Origin: Mesotaenium endlicherianum
Taxonomy: Eukaryota; Streptophyta; Zygnematophyceae; Zygnematales; Mesotaeniaceae
Direction: 5' to 3'
Assembly: GCA_009602735.1 (NCBI GenBank)
Contig: WELA01007952.1
Location: forward strand, 823,899-887,898
DNA: 64,000 nt
Under the pieces are notes generated by a model. That model searched no databases. It had not been told where the DNA came from and saw only the letters and a program-made list of their open reading frames with translations. Positions 46,361 to 56,681 of the stretch are shown here, in pieces (position 1 is the stretch's first letter; every line of letters begins with the position of its first letter). The position numbers and the translations under genes are program-made.

Positions 46361-47320
46361 TCTTTCCCATCAGCGCCGCGGTCTACACTGGGCGGAGCGG
46401 GTCTTCTATCGACCTGACTGGCAATCAGGAGGGACTCGCATGGCGTCCTTGCCCCTCGACATCGTCGTTTGCTGCCCAGCGGTGTTCGCTCTCTACGGCT
46501 TCATGGGACTGGGCGACGGCCGATCAGTGGTCCAGATCGATAAGGGAGGGCCCGAGGACAAGGAGATCTCTCTGGGAGAGGACCTGCTTGAGCCGCAGGA
46601 TGAGGAGCTGGACTTGCCTAGCGCAGAGCTCCACCTCACACCACAAGAGCAGGCAGATTACCTGGCAGCCCAGGCCAGGGAGCAAATACGCATCTGCGCA
46701 GCGCACCGCGCCAGGATGCGGCAAATGGCGGAGGATGCCACCGAGGCTCTTGCCGTTGCCCGTACCGCCATCGCTGCCGCAGTCCTTGCTCGGACTCAGC
46801 GGCGGCTGCCCCCACCGCTGCCATGGCCTCAGCGTCTCGCAGCGGGCCTTTAACGAGGACAGACGTCCGCGTACGCCACGACGTACCTGTTGGCGTGGCC
46901 ATCCAGTACAGTATGGACTCTCAGCCGCCATCCCAACGCGCATCGCACCAGACTTGCGACTCCTGGCCTCGCATCACGGCATCAAAGACAGAAGCCATGC
47001 GACAGGCCGCCTATCCTGGCAAGTCTGACGACCTACCCCTCGACAGCAACGAGGAGGAGGAGGAGCAATGGGAGCAGCTTCCCGAGGAGTCTGCGGAGGA
47101 GAACCTTGCGCAGCCAGTGGAGGAGCCTCGACCACCTACACCCACGACGCACGTTCGGCGCAGGCCTACAGGCCCGCTCAGCTTCAGCGACCTGCCGCAG
47201 GAGGCCGCGACCCGGTCTAGCTTGGCCTGTGCCGCCGCAGTTGGACCCAGCCGTCCCCTGTCCCATGACTGCTCCACGAACAACGAATGCCGCGTCAGGC
47301 ACTTGTTCGACTCCGCCCGC

Positions 47321-50152
47321 CTTGCCTGTGAAAGGTAGGTTCTCTGTTGACAAGAGTACTTTGTCGCCCACATGGAATGTCACTTCCNTGCCCCGTGCCG
47401 ACCTCTATATACTTGTCAAAGGTTTCGGATGTCTCCACGGAATTGCAAGTATTCTGCATGTGCCTCTTCCGCCCTTCTCTTCCTTTTCAGTTCCGACTTT
47501 TGAGTCATCCTGCTCAATCATAAACACAATGTAGTTTAGTGAAGTCATGATATTTTCCCCCTACTGAGTGCCCTTGATGAAGAGGAACGCGATTGGGAGA
47601 GTTCCTAGTGTGGAATACCTGGTGTGAGTGAATATAAGGGAAAATTGAGTTAGAGAGCAAGTGAGTGTGAGCGCAGATTGAGTGTGTAATATGGTGGGCA
47701 GAGTATACCACTCCCTCCAACTTAATTTCAAAGGTGGGCTGCCTGTCGCAACTGTCACTAACTGTCACATCCCCCTCCAACTTATATGGAGACCGGACCT
47801 CCTGTCACCTTCCCATGTCTACTGAAGGGACAGTTAGGGCGGTGCCCCAGCCGCTCGAAGGTGGAACCGTCTCAACGCCCCTTTGGCATTGGTTAGCTGG
47901 TCTTTAAATTCCCAAGTGTCCCCAGAGGCATCGTAACCCTTCCATCGGATGAGGTACTTCATGACATATTTAGACGATCAACGGACCGAGCGAGCGTCTA
48001 AAATCTCATCGACCTCATATTCCTCAGGATCGCCATCCCGGACCGCGGGGACCGGTCCCGGTTGGACAGGTAACCGACCTGTGAACAGAGTATCACCTTT
48101 GATGTATGGTTTCGAGAAGGAGACATTGAAGACCGGGTGACCCTTGTATTCAGCTGACATGTTGAGTTTGTAAGCATTCTGACCGATACGACGTACCACC
48201 GAATATGGACCGACCCAGACAGGGCCAAGCTTTTTCTTGACCACACCAGGAAGGTACAGGTGCTGAGAATGCAGTTTGACTAAATCGCCCTTGGAAAATG
48301 TCAGCTCCCGACGGTGTTGATTAGCGTATTTTTGTTGGTTTTCTTGGGCTTTGTGCAGGTGTTGTTGGACTTTTGACAGGGTGTCAGCAAACTCCTGAGT
48401 CAACTGGAGGGAGATCGGGTTGTCAATCCATTCAGGACAAGTTAAAGACTCCCCCAGTACATCTAAAGGAGACTTAGGGACTCTACCCAGGCTGACTTCA
48501 AAAGGAGTCTTGCCCGTTGACGTGTGCACCGCACTGTTGACCGCAAACTGAATTTGAGGCAACAGGTCATCCCAATTATCCTGTTTTTGGTTATATGCTC
48601 TCAGCACCTCCTGCAGAACTCGGTTAGTTCTTTCAGTTTGCCCATCAGTCTGAGGGTGGTTTGCTGTGCTGAGCAGCTGTTTGACTCCCATTAACCCCAT
48701 TAAAGCTCTCCATAACTTAGAGGTGAATTTTGAGTCTCTGTCTGAGATGATATTAGAAGGGAGCCCATGTTGGCATACTACATGGTTGTAAAACTGTCTC
48801 GCTGTTTCGAGTGCAGTCACTTTGACAGTTGTGGGGATAAAAATGACCATTTTTGTCAGTTTATCCACGACTACCAATATTGAATCATGCCCATTGGCAG
48901 TTCGTGGCAGTGTTACCATCCAGTCCATGGATATTGTTTCCCAGCGTCCAGCTGGGATGGGCAGTGGTTGCAAGAGACCTCCGAGTGGTGTGTGCCGAGA
49001 CTTATTTCTCTGACACTGGTCACAGGACTTGACATATTTCAAGACCTCCCGGGGTAACCCCTCCCAATGATAATGTTTTGCCAGTTTGCCAACAGTTTTG
49101 GCCTGCCCCAAATGTCCACCCAGGAGACTGTCATGCGCTTGACTCAGTAAGAGAGACCTTATTTCCAAGTTATTAGGAATGACCAGCTTCAGCCTGCATG
49201 AAGTGGTTTCAGTCACCCAGACCCCTCCCTTAAGCTTATACCCGAGTACAGTAGCACGACACACACCAGTAGTGGGGCTTGGCTCAAATGTTGGGTCAGA
49301 AAGGTAGGCTTTCCTATGTTGTTCTAGGAAGGACGTTTTCACCTTTAGTGAAGTGAGTGCACATAGGACTTTATCTACAGCATGCTGACTAAAGTTCCTT
49401 TCTTGCAAGTCAGGTCTTCTAGAGAGTGCATCAGCAGGATTCAACTTCCCTGGTTTGTGGTGGATCTGGACATGGAACTGCTCCAGCATCTGGCTCCAGC
49501 GATTCTCCCTCCTCGACAGCTTGGACTTCTTCTGAAAGTGAGTCAGAGCTAGATGATCTGTAATCACCTTGAGGGAAACAGAAAATATTACCTGATCAAG
49601 TTTCTCGCGGATGTTGAGCAGTGGCTGGAGAACTACCCAAAACTGCAAGATTACGAGAAAGTCAGGCACACCGGTGCGCTACTGAAAGGCAGTGCCGCAG
49701 ACTGGTGGCTTTACTGGAAAGGAGAGCGTAAGGCTCGGCAACTCGGTGACCCTACGTGGGTAGAGTTTGTCAAGAAGTTGCATGAGAAGTTTGATGTCAT
49801 CAACCAGCAGGAGAAAGCTACCTATGCGATGATCTCCCTGACATTGAAGCAGACCACTTCAGTTGCTGAGTTTGCTCAAAAGTTCCAGGAGAACATGATG
49901 AAGCAGCCAGACTTGCCAGAACGGTATAGGATAGCATACTTCAGGTATGGCTTGAAATTCGAAGTCTTTGGTCATTTTGCTGAGAAGAAGTATGAGAAAC
50001 TGGCTGACTTGATCCAGGATGCTGATGCCTGGGATGAGCAGCTGTTCAATCACAAGCGCCAGAGTAATGCTTTGGTGTCTAAGATTGTCAAAAAGCCCCA
50101 CGGTTCCTACAATGCAATTGAAGGAGACCAGGCTGAGGATGATGAGGGTGAT
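47321..50152. mobile_element. Patchwork insert of family 1 and 2 pieces inside family 3
   Basis: 2,832 bp flanked by 21-bp direct repeats with one mismatch (47300-47320 and 50153-50173, beginning CACTTGTTCG). Pieces in order are family 2 integrase, minus, about 47321-47387; N at 47388; family 1 extra-ORF fragment, minus, about 47389-47441; family 1 spacer and pol (chromodomain, integrase, RNase H), minus, about 47442-49568; then family 1 gag, plus, 49569-50152. It has no LTRs. This is filler DNA copied from several templates rather than a normal transposition. The single N leaves the first junction open to assembly error. Confidence 0.8.
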
Positions 50153-50989
50153 CACTTGTTCGCCTCCGCCCGCGCGGCAGTTGCTTCTTCCAGCACTGCC
50201 ACACCTCCCGTTCGCCAGCTGGAGCCTTGGAGCAGCATCCGCGATCCGCCGCGAGCAAGCCCGGCTATGTTCGCCCATTCGCCCCTGCGATACGCACACC
50301 GCACCAGGCCGACCATTGGGCCCGCTCGCAAGACCACTCCTCTCCGCGAGACGAGGCGCTCACGATCGCTGACGCCCCTGCGTGAGGCGCGAGAGGTCAC
50401 TCCTCTTTGCAAGCCGCGGACCCGCTCCATCACGCCGCCGTACGATGACAGGGAGCGCACGCCCTCGTACGACGACACTCGGGCGCGAGGAGGCACGCCA
50501 CCTTTTCGCCCACTCCCAAACTGCAACGACATGCATTCCTCCTTACAGGCACATTACACCCTCTACCGCGAGCCTGCGGCTTGACGCGTTGGCGTCCCAC
50601 GCAGCCACATCGCAGGCAACGGCCCCTCGGGATCGCCTCCTCAGAAGGTGGCGCGCACATGTGGCAGGCCGCTCCCTCGCCACCCGTTCACAGCAACCAC
50701 ACAAGCAGAGCTCATGCCGCATCTTTGGCATCCCCGCGTCAAGTTAGCTTCGCGAGGGCAGTCCCGCCCGCAAGTCCAGCTGGCACCGCGCCAGCTCGTC
50801 CGACCATGGCAGGTGGTTGACAGCCCCGAGCAATCTGTTTGCACAGTCCCCGCTGAGGCCATACGTGAGCGCCAGCGCGCCTACTTTGATCCGCATCCCT
50901 ATCTGCCTCAGCGGCCCAATCTGAACCAGTTTGCCCATGCAGCCTCGCACCAGGACGACCTCGCTCAGCGTGGTCGATGGCAGCAATTG

Positions 50990-51931
50990 TGTTACGTTTT
51001 TGCTTTTCGAGAGGATTTTTCCTCGGTATTCAAGGAATATTTAATTCAAGTGGAAGCAAAAACTGTATAATTGTGCAAATCGACGAATACTCGAAAGAGC
51101 AAAAATGTAAACTAACGTAGAATGTGTGCTTGTGAGAGTTGCACTCACAATGACTCTACAGGTATTTATACCTGCACAACATGAGGCACTGGAGTGCTTC
51201 GAGTCACCACCTAGGGCACTGGTTCATGTTCAACGAAAACGGTCGAAGGGACGTGTCCCGTTCGGCCGAATGCCCGAAACGCGCCGTTTGCGGTTTGGAG
51301 ACTTTTCAATGGTTTTTAGAAAACCGGTACGCGCCAAACGGGCGTTTTCGCGTTCTCGCGACTTTTCGAAAAGTCGCGACTGTTCGCGGAGTTGCGTTCA
51401 AATGATTACGTCATGAACCAGGAGTTACGAATAACTACTTGGCCAATTAGTTTAGGTGTGAATGTTTCAAACGACAAGACGCGGGTTCGAATCCGCGTCG
51501 ATGCAAAGCGACTCTGCATATTTCGTTTCGTTTGTCTTTACGACGGTTTGTTCGTATCTTGATACAACGGTTTGTTCGTATTAACGACTAGTCGTAAATT
51601 CGAAATCTGTGATTGTGCATTGTCGAAATATTGACAATCAAATCAACTTAATCAATCAATGATTTAATAAGTTATCATCTCATAATTAATCAAAGTAACT
51701 TTATGAATAATTATGTCGTACTTTTGCGAAGTAGTCGAGTTACGTTACAACGCTTTTTGCAATAGTATCTCGGTCGTTTTGCCAATCGACCAAGAATTAA
51801 TCGGCACACACGTGTGGCGAATAATTGAATATGATGCAATCATTTATCAAATAATATGATAAATAGTATAACGTACTTTAGGTAATTGGGAAAACGTCCC
51901 AAATACGCCTAACATAGTTCGGATCGTTACA
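50990..51931 (-). mobile_element. Family 4 solo LTR inside family 3
   Basis: 942 bp, plus-strand ends TGTTACG and CGTTACA, homologous to both LTRs of element D. Flanks are AATTG (50985-50989) and AACTG (51932-51936), a near-perfect 5-bp duplication. It contains a TATA-like TATTTATA (51163-51170) inside a small inverted repeat, a 24-bp perfect palindrome (51356-51379) and a tRNA T-arm-like hairpin (about 51477-51500). Confidence 0.9.
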
Positions 51932-52235
51932 AACTGTGCGTTCGCATAGCCTGGCGTCAGGTTCGCGCTGTGCCGCCGGAGGCCTTGCAAGACGCCTGCA
52001 TCAGGTGGCGATCCTATCAGGCCCACACTTGGGAGGGGCGTCCCTTGCCCATTGCGGACCACATTCCAGGTCTCACGCGCGCCTACGTTGAGCGCGCCGT
52101 GGCTGCGCTCCGCATGGCGCCACATCAGCACAGCGCCGAGCGCACCTATCCGCCTCCCGCGCAGCCCGGCGATCCTGCCATGGGGTGCCGCTCGCTGCCG
52201 ACACCCATCTGTGCCGACCCGCTCAACGAGCGGCC

Positions 52236-53190
52236 CGGCGGTATTGTGCTCGTTGAGCTCTTCGCCGGGATCACCACAGGGCTGCTAGCGACCTTGCAAA
52301 CCGGCATTCCCGTACGCCGCTACGTCTTTGTGGACCCCGATCCAGAGACTCAGCAGGTGGCCCATCAACGGATGGCTCTGTGCCACGAGCGGTTCCCAGA
52401 CCTCCTTCCCGCGCACGCCTTCCGCCGCGCGCAGGCGGACTGGCCCATGGACATCCGCGACATCACCGTCAAGCATGTCACTTGCCTTGGGCCCATCGAT
52501 CTCATCATCGCAGGTTGGGAGTGCCAATGATTTTCCAGAGCTGGGCGTGGCAGAGCACTCAGTGACCCTCGCACGGCCCTCTTCTCGCACCTGCTCCGAG
52601 TCCTCAACACGGTGGAGGACCGTCAGCCACCGCGCACTTTTGCATGGGTCCTAGAGAACGTGGACGCACGCCACGACCACAGGCTCGACGTCAGTGCCGA
52701 CTTTGCTCTCTGCAGCAGCTATGTCGGTCGAGGCCGTCATCGACGCTGCCCAGATTGGCTTGTTCGCGCATCGCGTCCGCGCCTACTTCACCAACCTGGT
52801 GATGCCGGGCACGCTCGAGGCTTTGGTAGCCGCCCATCCGCGCCACACGCGCAACGTCGACTCCATCCTTGATGCCCCTCGGCTGGCGCAGCGGGTGATG
52901 GTGCTACCACATCTCTTGCAGGCGCAGTGCGAGGCCCTTCACGACGTTACTCAAGCGCTCCCCACCTTTGTCAGTCGCTACAACAGCGATGCCTTTGTGG
53001 GCGCTCAGCGCAGGATGGTCATTAACCTGGAGATTGGAATATTTGACAGGCCCCGCTCGACGGAGATGGAACGCGCCATGGGCTTCTCGTCGCACCTCAC
53101 GGAGTTGGACGGTCTCACAGAGGTAAACCGCATCCGCCTCCTGGGACAGGCGATTGACGCCCACGTCCTCACATGGATCCTACTTCAGTC
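52236..53190 (+). other. C5-cytosine DNA methyltransferase domain within family 3
   Basis: C5-methyltransferase motifs occur in canonical order between the protease/linker and RT of this element. Motif I is VELFAGITTGL (about 52252-52284; SAM binding). Motif II is YVFVDPDPETQ (about 52321-52353). Motif IV region is IDLIIAGWECQ, holding the catalytic-loop Cys (about 52495-52527). Motif VI is ENV (52654-52662). Motif VIII-like is AHRVRAYFTNL (about 52766-52798). Motifs IX/X are RPRSTEMERAMGF (from 53048) and RIRLLGQAIDAHVLTWIL (53129-53182). A region of about 80 residues between VIII and IX fits a target-recognition domain. The TEMERAMGF...RLLG ending resembles DNMT3 (TELERIFGF...LLGRSWSVPVIRHLF), so a de novo type enzyme is inferred. 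The domain is the element's, not a host locus: gag/protease and RT flank it in the same orientation. The copy is broken. Confidence 0.85.
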
Positions 53191-53639
53191 ACAGGCCTTG
53201 GCACCTCTTTATGCGGAGGCGCGCCACCCAGAGCTGCCTCGGCCTGCTGACGCCATGGACAAGGACTCCCCTGACAATGACGGCCAGGCTCCGCCCGGCC
53301 CCGCGTGGCATTCTCAGCGCGAGGGGCCTGCCCCGCAGGCTCGCGCTCGCCATCGGTCCCTGCCGCCGGCCCGTGACAATTCTGGTTCGCTGGGGGGGGG
53401 ATGCAGGAGAGAGGAGGCCTCACAACAACCTAGGGAGTTCCGATTGCCATTTTGTTTCCTCGCTCGCAACCTCAGGCAGGCGGTGCATGGCAGCTGGCAG
53501 CAGCTGCCAAGGTGGAGGCACCCATCGCAGGCCGAGCCCAGACAGCTGCAGGGCAGGTGACACTTGCAGCGCCACAGCTTACGCCAGCAGCAGGGCAGGA
53601 AGAGCCGATTGCAGGGCAGGAGCCCTAACCAGCCGCGCC

Positions 53640-55239
53640 TACATGGAAGCTGGGGGGGGACTCTCACTGACGCCCAGGCGGCACAGCTGATGACACTGCT
53701 GGATGGGAGACGCAGCGTCAGCTTCGCCAACGGCATGCATGACCTCGGGTGCTACAAGGGGGATCTCATGCGGATCTCTCTCACGTCCAAAGAGCCCATC
53801 TTTCTCAAGAGATATCGCTACAGTCACTTCAAGGATGGTCTGATCGGCGCACAGACAGGCAAGCTGGAGGACAATCGGCTCATCAAAGGATCTTTGTCTC
53901 GCTACGCCGCACCCACATGCCAGCCAAGAAGGATGCCTCGGGCAACTGGTTCGAGAAGAGGATGTGCGGTGACTATCGTTGGCTGAACGAGGTCACTGAG
54001 CAGGACAGGTACCCTATGTTGACGCCAGACGAGATCTTCCATGACATTGGCATCTGCGGTTGGTTCTCAGTGCTGGACCTGCGCCAGGGCTTCAACCAGA
54101 TTCCCATCGTCAAGGAGGATCAGCATAAGACGACGTGCTGGGGGGCACAGCGCCTCTACGAGTGGGTGGTGATGCCTTTTGGGTTGAAGAACGCGCCGGT
54201 TACCTTTTAGAGGGTCATAGATAAGGAGCTGGCAGGGCTTCCCTTTGCTCGGTGCTACATCAATGACGTGCTTGTCTTCAGTGAGACGTTTGAGGAGCAC
54301 GTGGCCCACATCACTGCTGTGGTGGAGCGCTTGGAGACCGCGGGGCTCAAGTGCCATCCCGGCAAGTGTACGTTTGGGACTCGAGAGGTGGAGTACCTTG
54401 GGCATCTGCTCTCTTCAAGCGGTCTGGCGCCGCAGCTGGCCAAGATCTCAGCCATCACGGGCATTCCGCCTCCCACGGATCTCTCGCAGCTGAGGGCCTT
54501 CCTTGGCATCGCCAACTACTATTGGCGCTTCGTGCCAGGGTTCAGCGAGCTGGCCAAGCTGCTCAACGACATGTTGCGGAAGGGTGTTGCTTGTGTGTGG
54601 GGGCCAGAGCAACACGCGGCGTATGACGAGCTCAAGGAGCTATTGGTGAGCGCATCGGTGCTGCGGCGGCCCGACTACAAGAAGCCCTTCATCCTCCACA
54701 TCGACTGGTCGCAGGCAGGGCTGGGCGCGGTGCTGGTACAGGAGCATGAGGGCTTCGAGCACGTGGTGGCCTACGCTAGCCGCAGCAACAACCGCGTCAA
54801 GAGCAACTACGGCTCTTACGAGGGGGAGTGCCTGGCCGCAGTCTGGGCGATCGTGCACTTCAAGCACTACCTCTACGGCACCCACTTCCGCCTGGTCATC
54901 GACCATCAGCCACTCAAGTGGCTCATGACGTCGGAGCGCTTGACAGGCAAGTACGCACGATGGGCGCTTATTCTGCAGGAGTACACCTTCGACGTGTATC
55001 ACCGCCCTGGGTCCACTAACATGGACGCCGACGGCCTCAGTCGTAACCCTCTTCCATCGTCAAGGGACCTGACTGTGGCGCGCCATGACGAGGACGAGCC
55101 TGTGGCGTGGCACGCAGCGGCATTCTTGGCCTTCACTGTGGACAACGAGGTGCGGCCCGCAGGGCTCACGAGCCTAGCCATGGTGACTGTCAACACGCGG
55201 CGCTTGGCATTGGCAGCAGCAGAGGAGCAAGACAGCTAG
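53640..55239 (+). other. Reverse transcriptase and RNase H region of family 3 plus copy
   Basis: RT signatures are FEKRMCGDYRWLNEVTEQDRYPM, SVLDLRQGFNQIPI, WVVMPFGLKNAP, and the connection LRAFLGIANYYWRFVPGFSELA. RNase H signatures are PFILHIDWSQAGLGAVLVQ, VVAYASRSNN, YGSYEGECLAAVWAI, FRLVIDHQPLKWLM and the closing HRPGSTNMDADGLSR. It is Ty3/gypsy type, related to 16.4-17.8 kb on the minus strand. Confidence 0.88.
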
Positions 55240-55271
55240 CAGCGGGGGCCCGATGATGTTTGGGAGGACGC

Positions 55272-55449
55272 TGTATGAGTTTAGTGATTGCATTATTGAT
55301 GCTCGTATACTTGCAATTGACTTGCGAGTATTGCCCACCTCTAGTACGTTTGTCTTTTGCTGTTTAATCAGTCAACAGAAAATACCATAAAGATGATAAA
55401 AGAATCTTTAGTAATTATTAATCGCCTGTTGGTAAGTCGATTCATTTAT
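55272..55449 (+). repeat. Partial family 1 LTR (3' end)
   Basis: About 178 bp matching the last quarter of the solo LTR at 14394-16356 (TGATTGCATTATTGATGCTCG to GGTAAGTCGATTCATT). It marks where family 3 coding sequence was lost. Confidence 0.8.
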
Positions 55450-55725
55450 ATTTCAACCACATTTTCAGAACACACTAAGTTCAAAGAAACATATGGTTTT
55501 GAGCAATATGCTGGTCATCTTAAGCAGTTCCCTGATGTGCCATGCATCATTGCTACCCAATCCCAACTTATGGCAACGTACTTACTCAATTAGTACGTAC
55601 ACTTGCTCCAACACTGTACTGCAACTCCCAGTTTACACCAGTCAGTCACTGATGCTCCTGATATTAATGCAGTACGTATATAGGATGTGGCAGTGTATGA
55701 CTCAATTAGTACATACACTTGCTGC
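55450..55725. other. Short host-like segment left of element D
   Basis: Not LTR sequence. A plus frame (about 55465-55593: EHTKFKETYGFEQYAGHLK, then QFPDVPCIIATQSQLMATYLLN) is preceded by an acceptor-like TTTTCAG. I do not recognise it, and its length could be chance. A 26-base direct repeat (ACTCAATTAGTAC...) occurs at 55584-55609 and 55700-55725; element D inserted at the end of the second copy. Confidence 0.35.
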
Positions 55726-56681
55726 TGTGACGTTTCTGCTTTCCGAGAGGATCTTTCCTTGGTATTCAAAGAATATTTAATTCAAGTGGGAGGAAAATCT
55801 GTATACTTGTGGAAATTGACGAATACTCGAAAGAGCGAAAGTGAAAACTAACGTAGAATGTGTGCTTGTGAGAGTTGCACTCACAATGACTCTGCAGGTA
55901 TTTATACCTGCACAACATGAGGCACTGGAGTGCTTCGCGTCACCACCTAGGGCACTGGTTCATGTTCAACGAAAACGGTCGAAGGGACGTGTCCCATTCG
56001 GCCGAATGCTCGAAACGCGCAGTTGGCCGTTTGGAGACTTTTCGACGGTTTCCGAAAAACCGTTTCGCGCCAAACGGGCGTTTTCGCGTTCTCGCAACTT
56101 TCCGAAAAAGTCGCGATTGATCGCGGAGTCGCGTACACATGCTTTCGTCATGAACCGGTAGTTTAAAAAGCTACTTTGGCCAATCGGGTAGGTGTGAACG
56201 TTTTCAAACGAAAGTCGCGGGTTCGAATCCGCTCGGATGCAAAGCGACTTTGCATATTCCGTTTCGTTTGACTTTACGACTGTTTGTTCGTATTAATGAT
56301 ACGATAGTTTCTTCGTGTTACGACTAGTCGTAATCCGAAATCTGTGATTGTCCATCATTCGTAACAATGACAATCAAAATAACTTAATCAAACAATGATT
56401 AATTAAATTATCATCTCATAATTATTCAAAGTAACTTCATGAATAATTATGTCATACTTTNATGTCGTACTTTTGCGAAGTAGTCGAATTACGTTACGAC
56501 GCTTTTTGCAATAGTATCTCGGTCGTTTCGCCAATCGACCGGGAATTAATCGGGACTTGTGTGTGGCGAATAATTCAATGTGATGCAATCATTTATCAGA
56601 TAACTTATGACAAATAGTATAACGTATTTTTGGTCATTGGAAAAACGTCCCAAATACGCCTAAAAAGCTCAAATCGTTACA
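55726..56681 (-). repeat. 3' LTR of element D
   Basis: 956 bp including an N join (56461). Plus-strand ends are TGTGACG and CGTTACA. It includes the TATA-like inverted repeat at about 55895-55910, A-box-like TGGCCAATCGG (56177-56187) and B-box-like GGTTCGAATCC (56220-56230). Confidence 0.93.

Larger units (their letters stand above)
41719..55271 (+). mobile_element. Family 3 Ty3/gypsy element, plus copy, with DNA methyltransferase domain; broken
   Basis: A GC-rich fossil element. LTR/leader is from 41719 (TGTCATGATTT) to about 42.5 kb. Gag starts at about 42.77 kb (MPTRSGRSYQ), with a capsid-like part at 42.95-43.47 kb and two CCHC knuckles at 43.74-43.86 kb. A long Ala/Pro/Cys-rich linker follows at 43.9-46.0 kb. 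Protease is about 46.05-46.36 kb (MFDTGAQPVLIGL). A second linker leads to the DNMT domain at about 52.24-53.19 kb, then RT 53.64-54.5 kb (DLRQGFNQI, MPFGLKNAP) and RNase H to 55.2 kb (LHIDWSQAGLGAVL, YEGECLAAVWA, HQPLKWLMT). The integrase end is missing, as the sequence switches to a family 1 LTR fragment at 55272. It is interrupted at 47321-50152 and 50990-51931. It has many breaks; old. Confidence 0.8.

Noticed and set aside
51477-51505. A genuine tRNA gene at the T-arm-like hairpin
   Set aside because: No acceptor stem or anticodon arm pairs properly, and the segment is an integral part of every family 4 LTR.
55584-55725. 26-base direct repeat beside element D as its target duplication
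   Set aside because: D has a clear 5-bp GCTGC duplication; both 26-base copies lie on the left side only.
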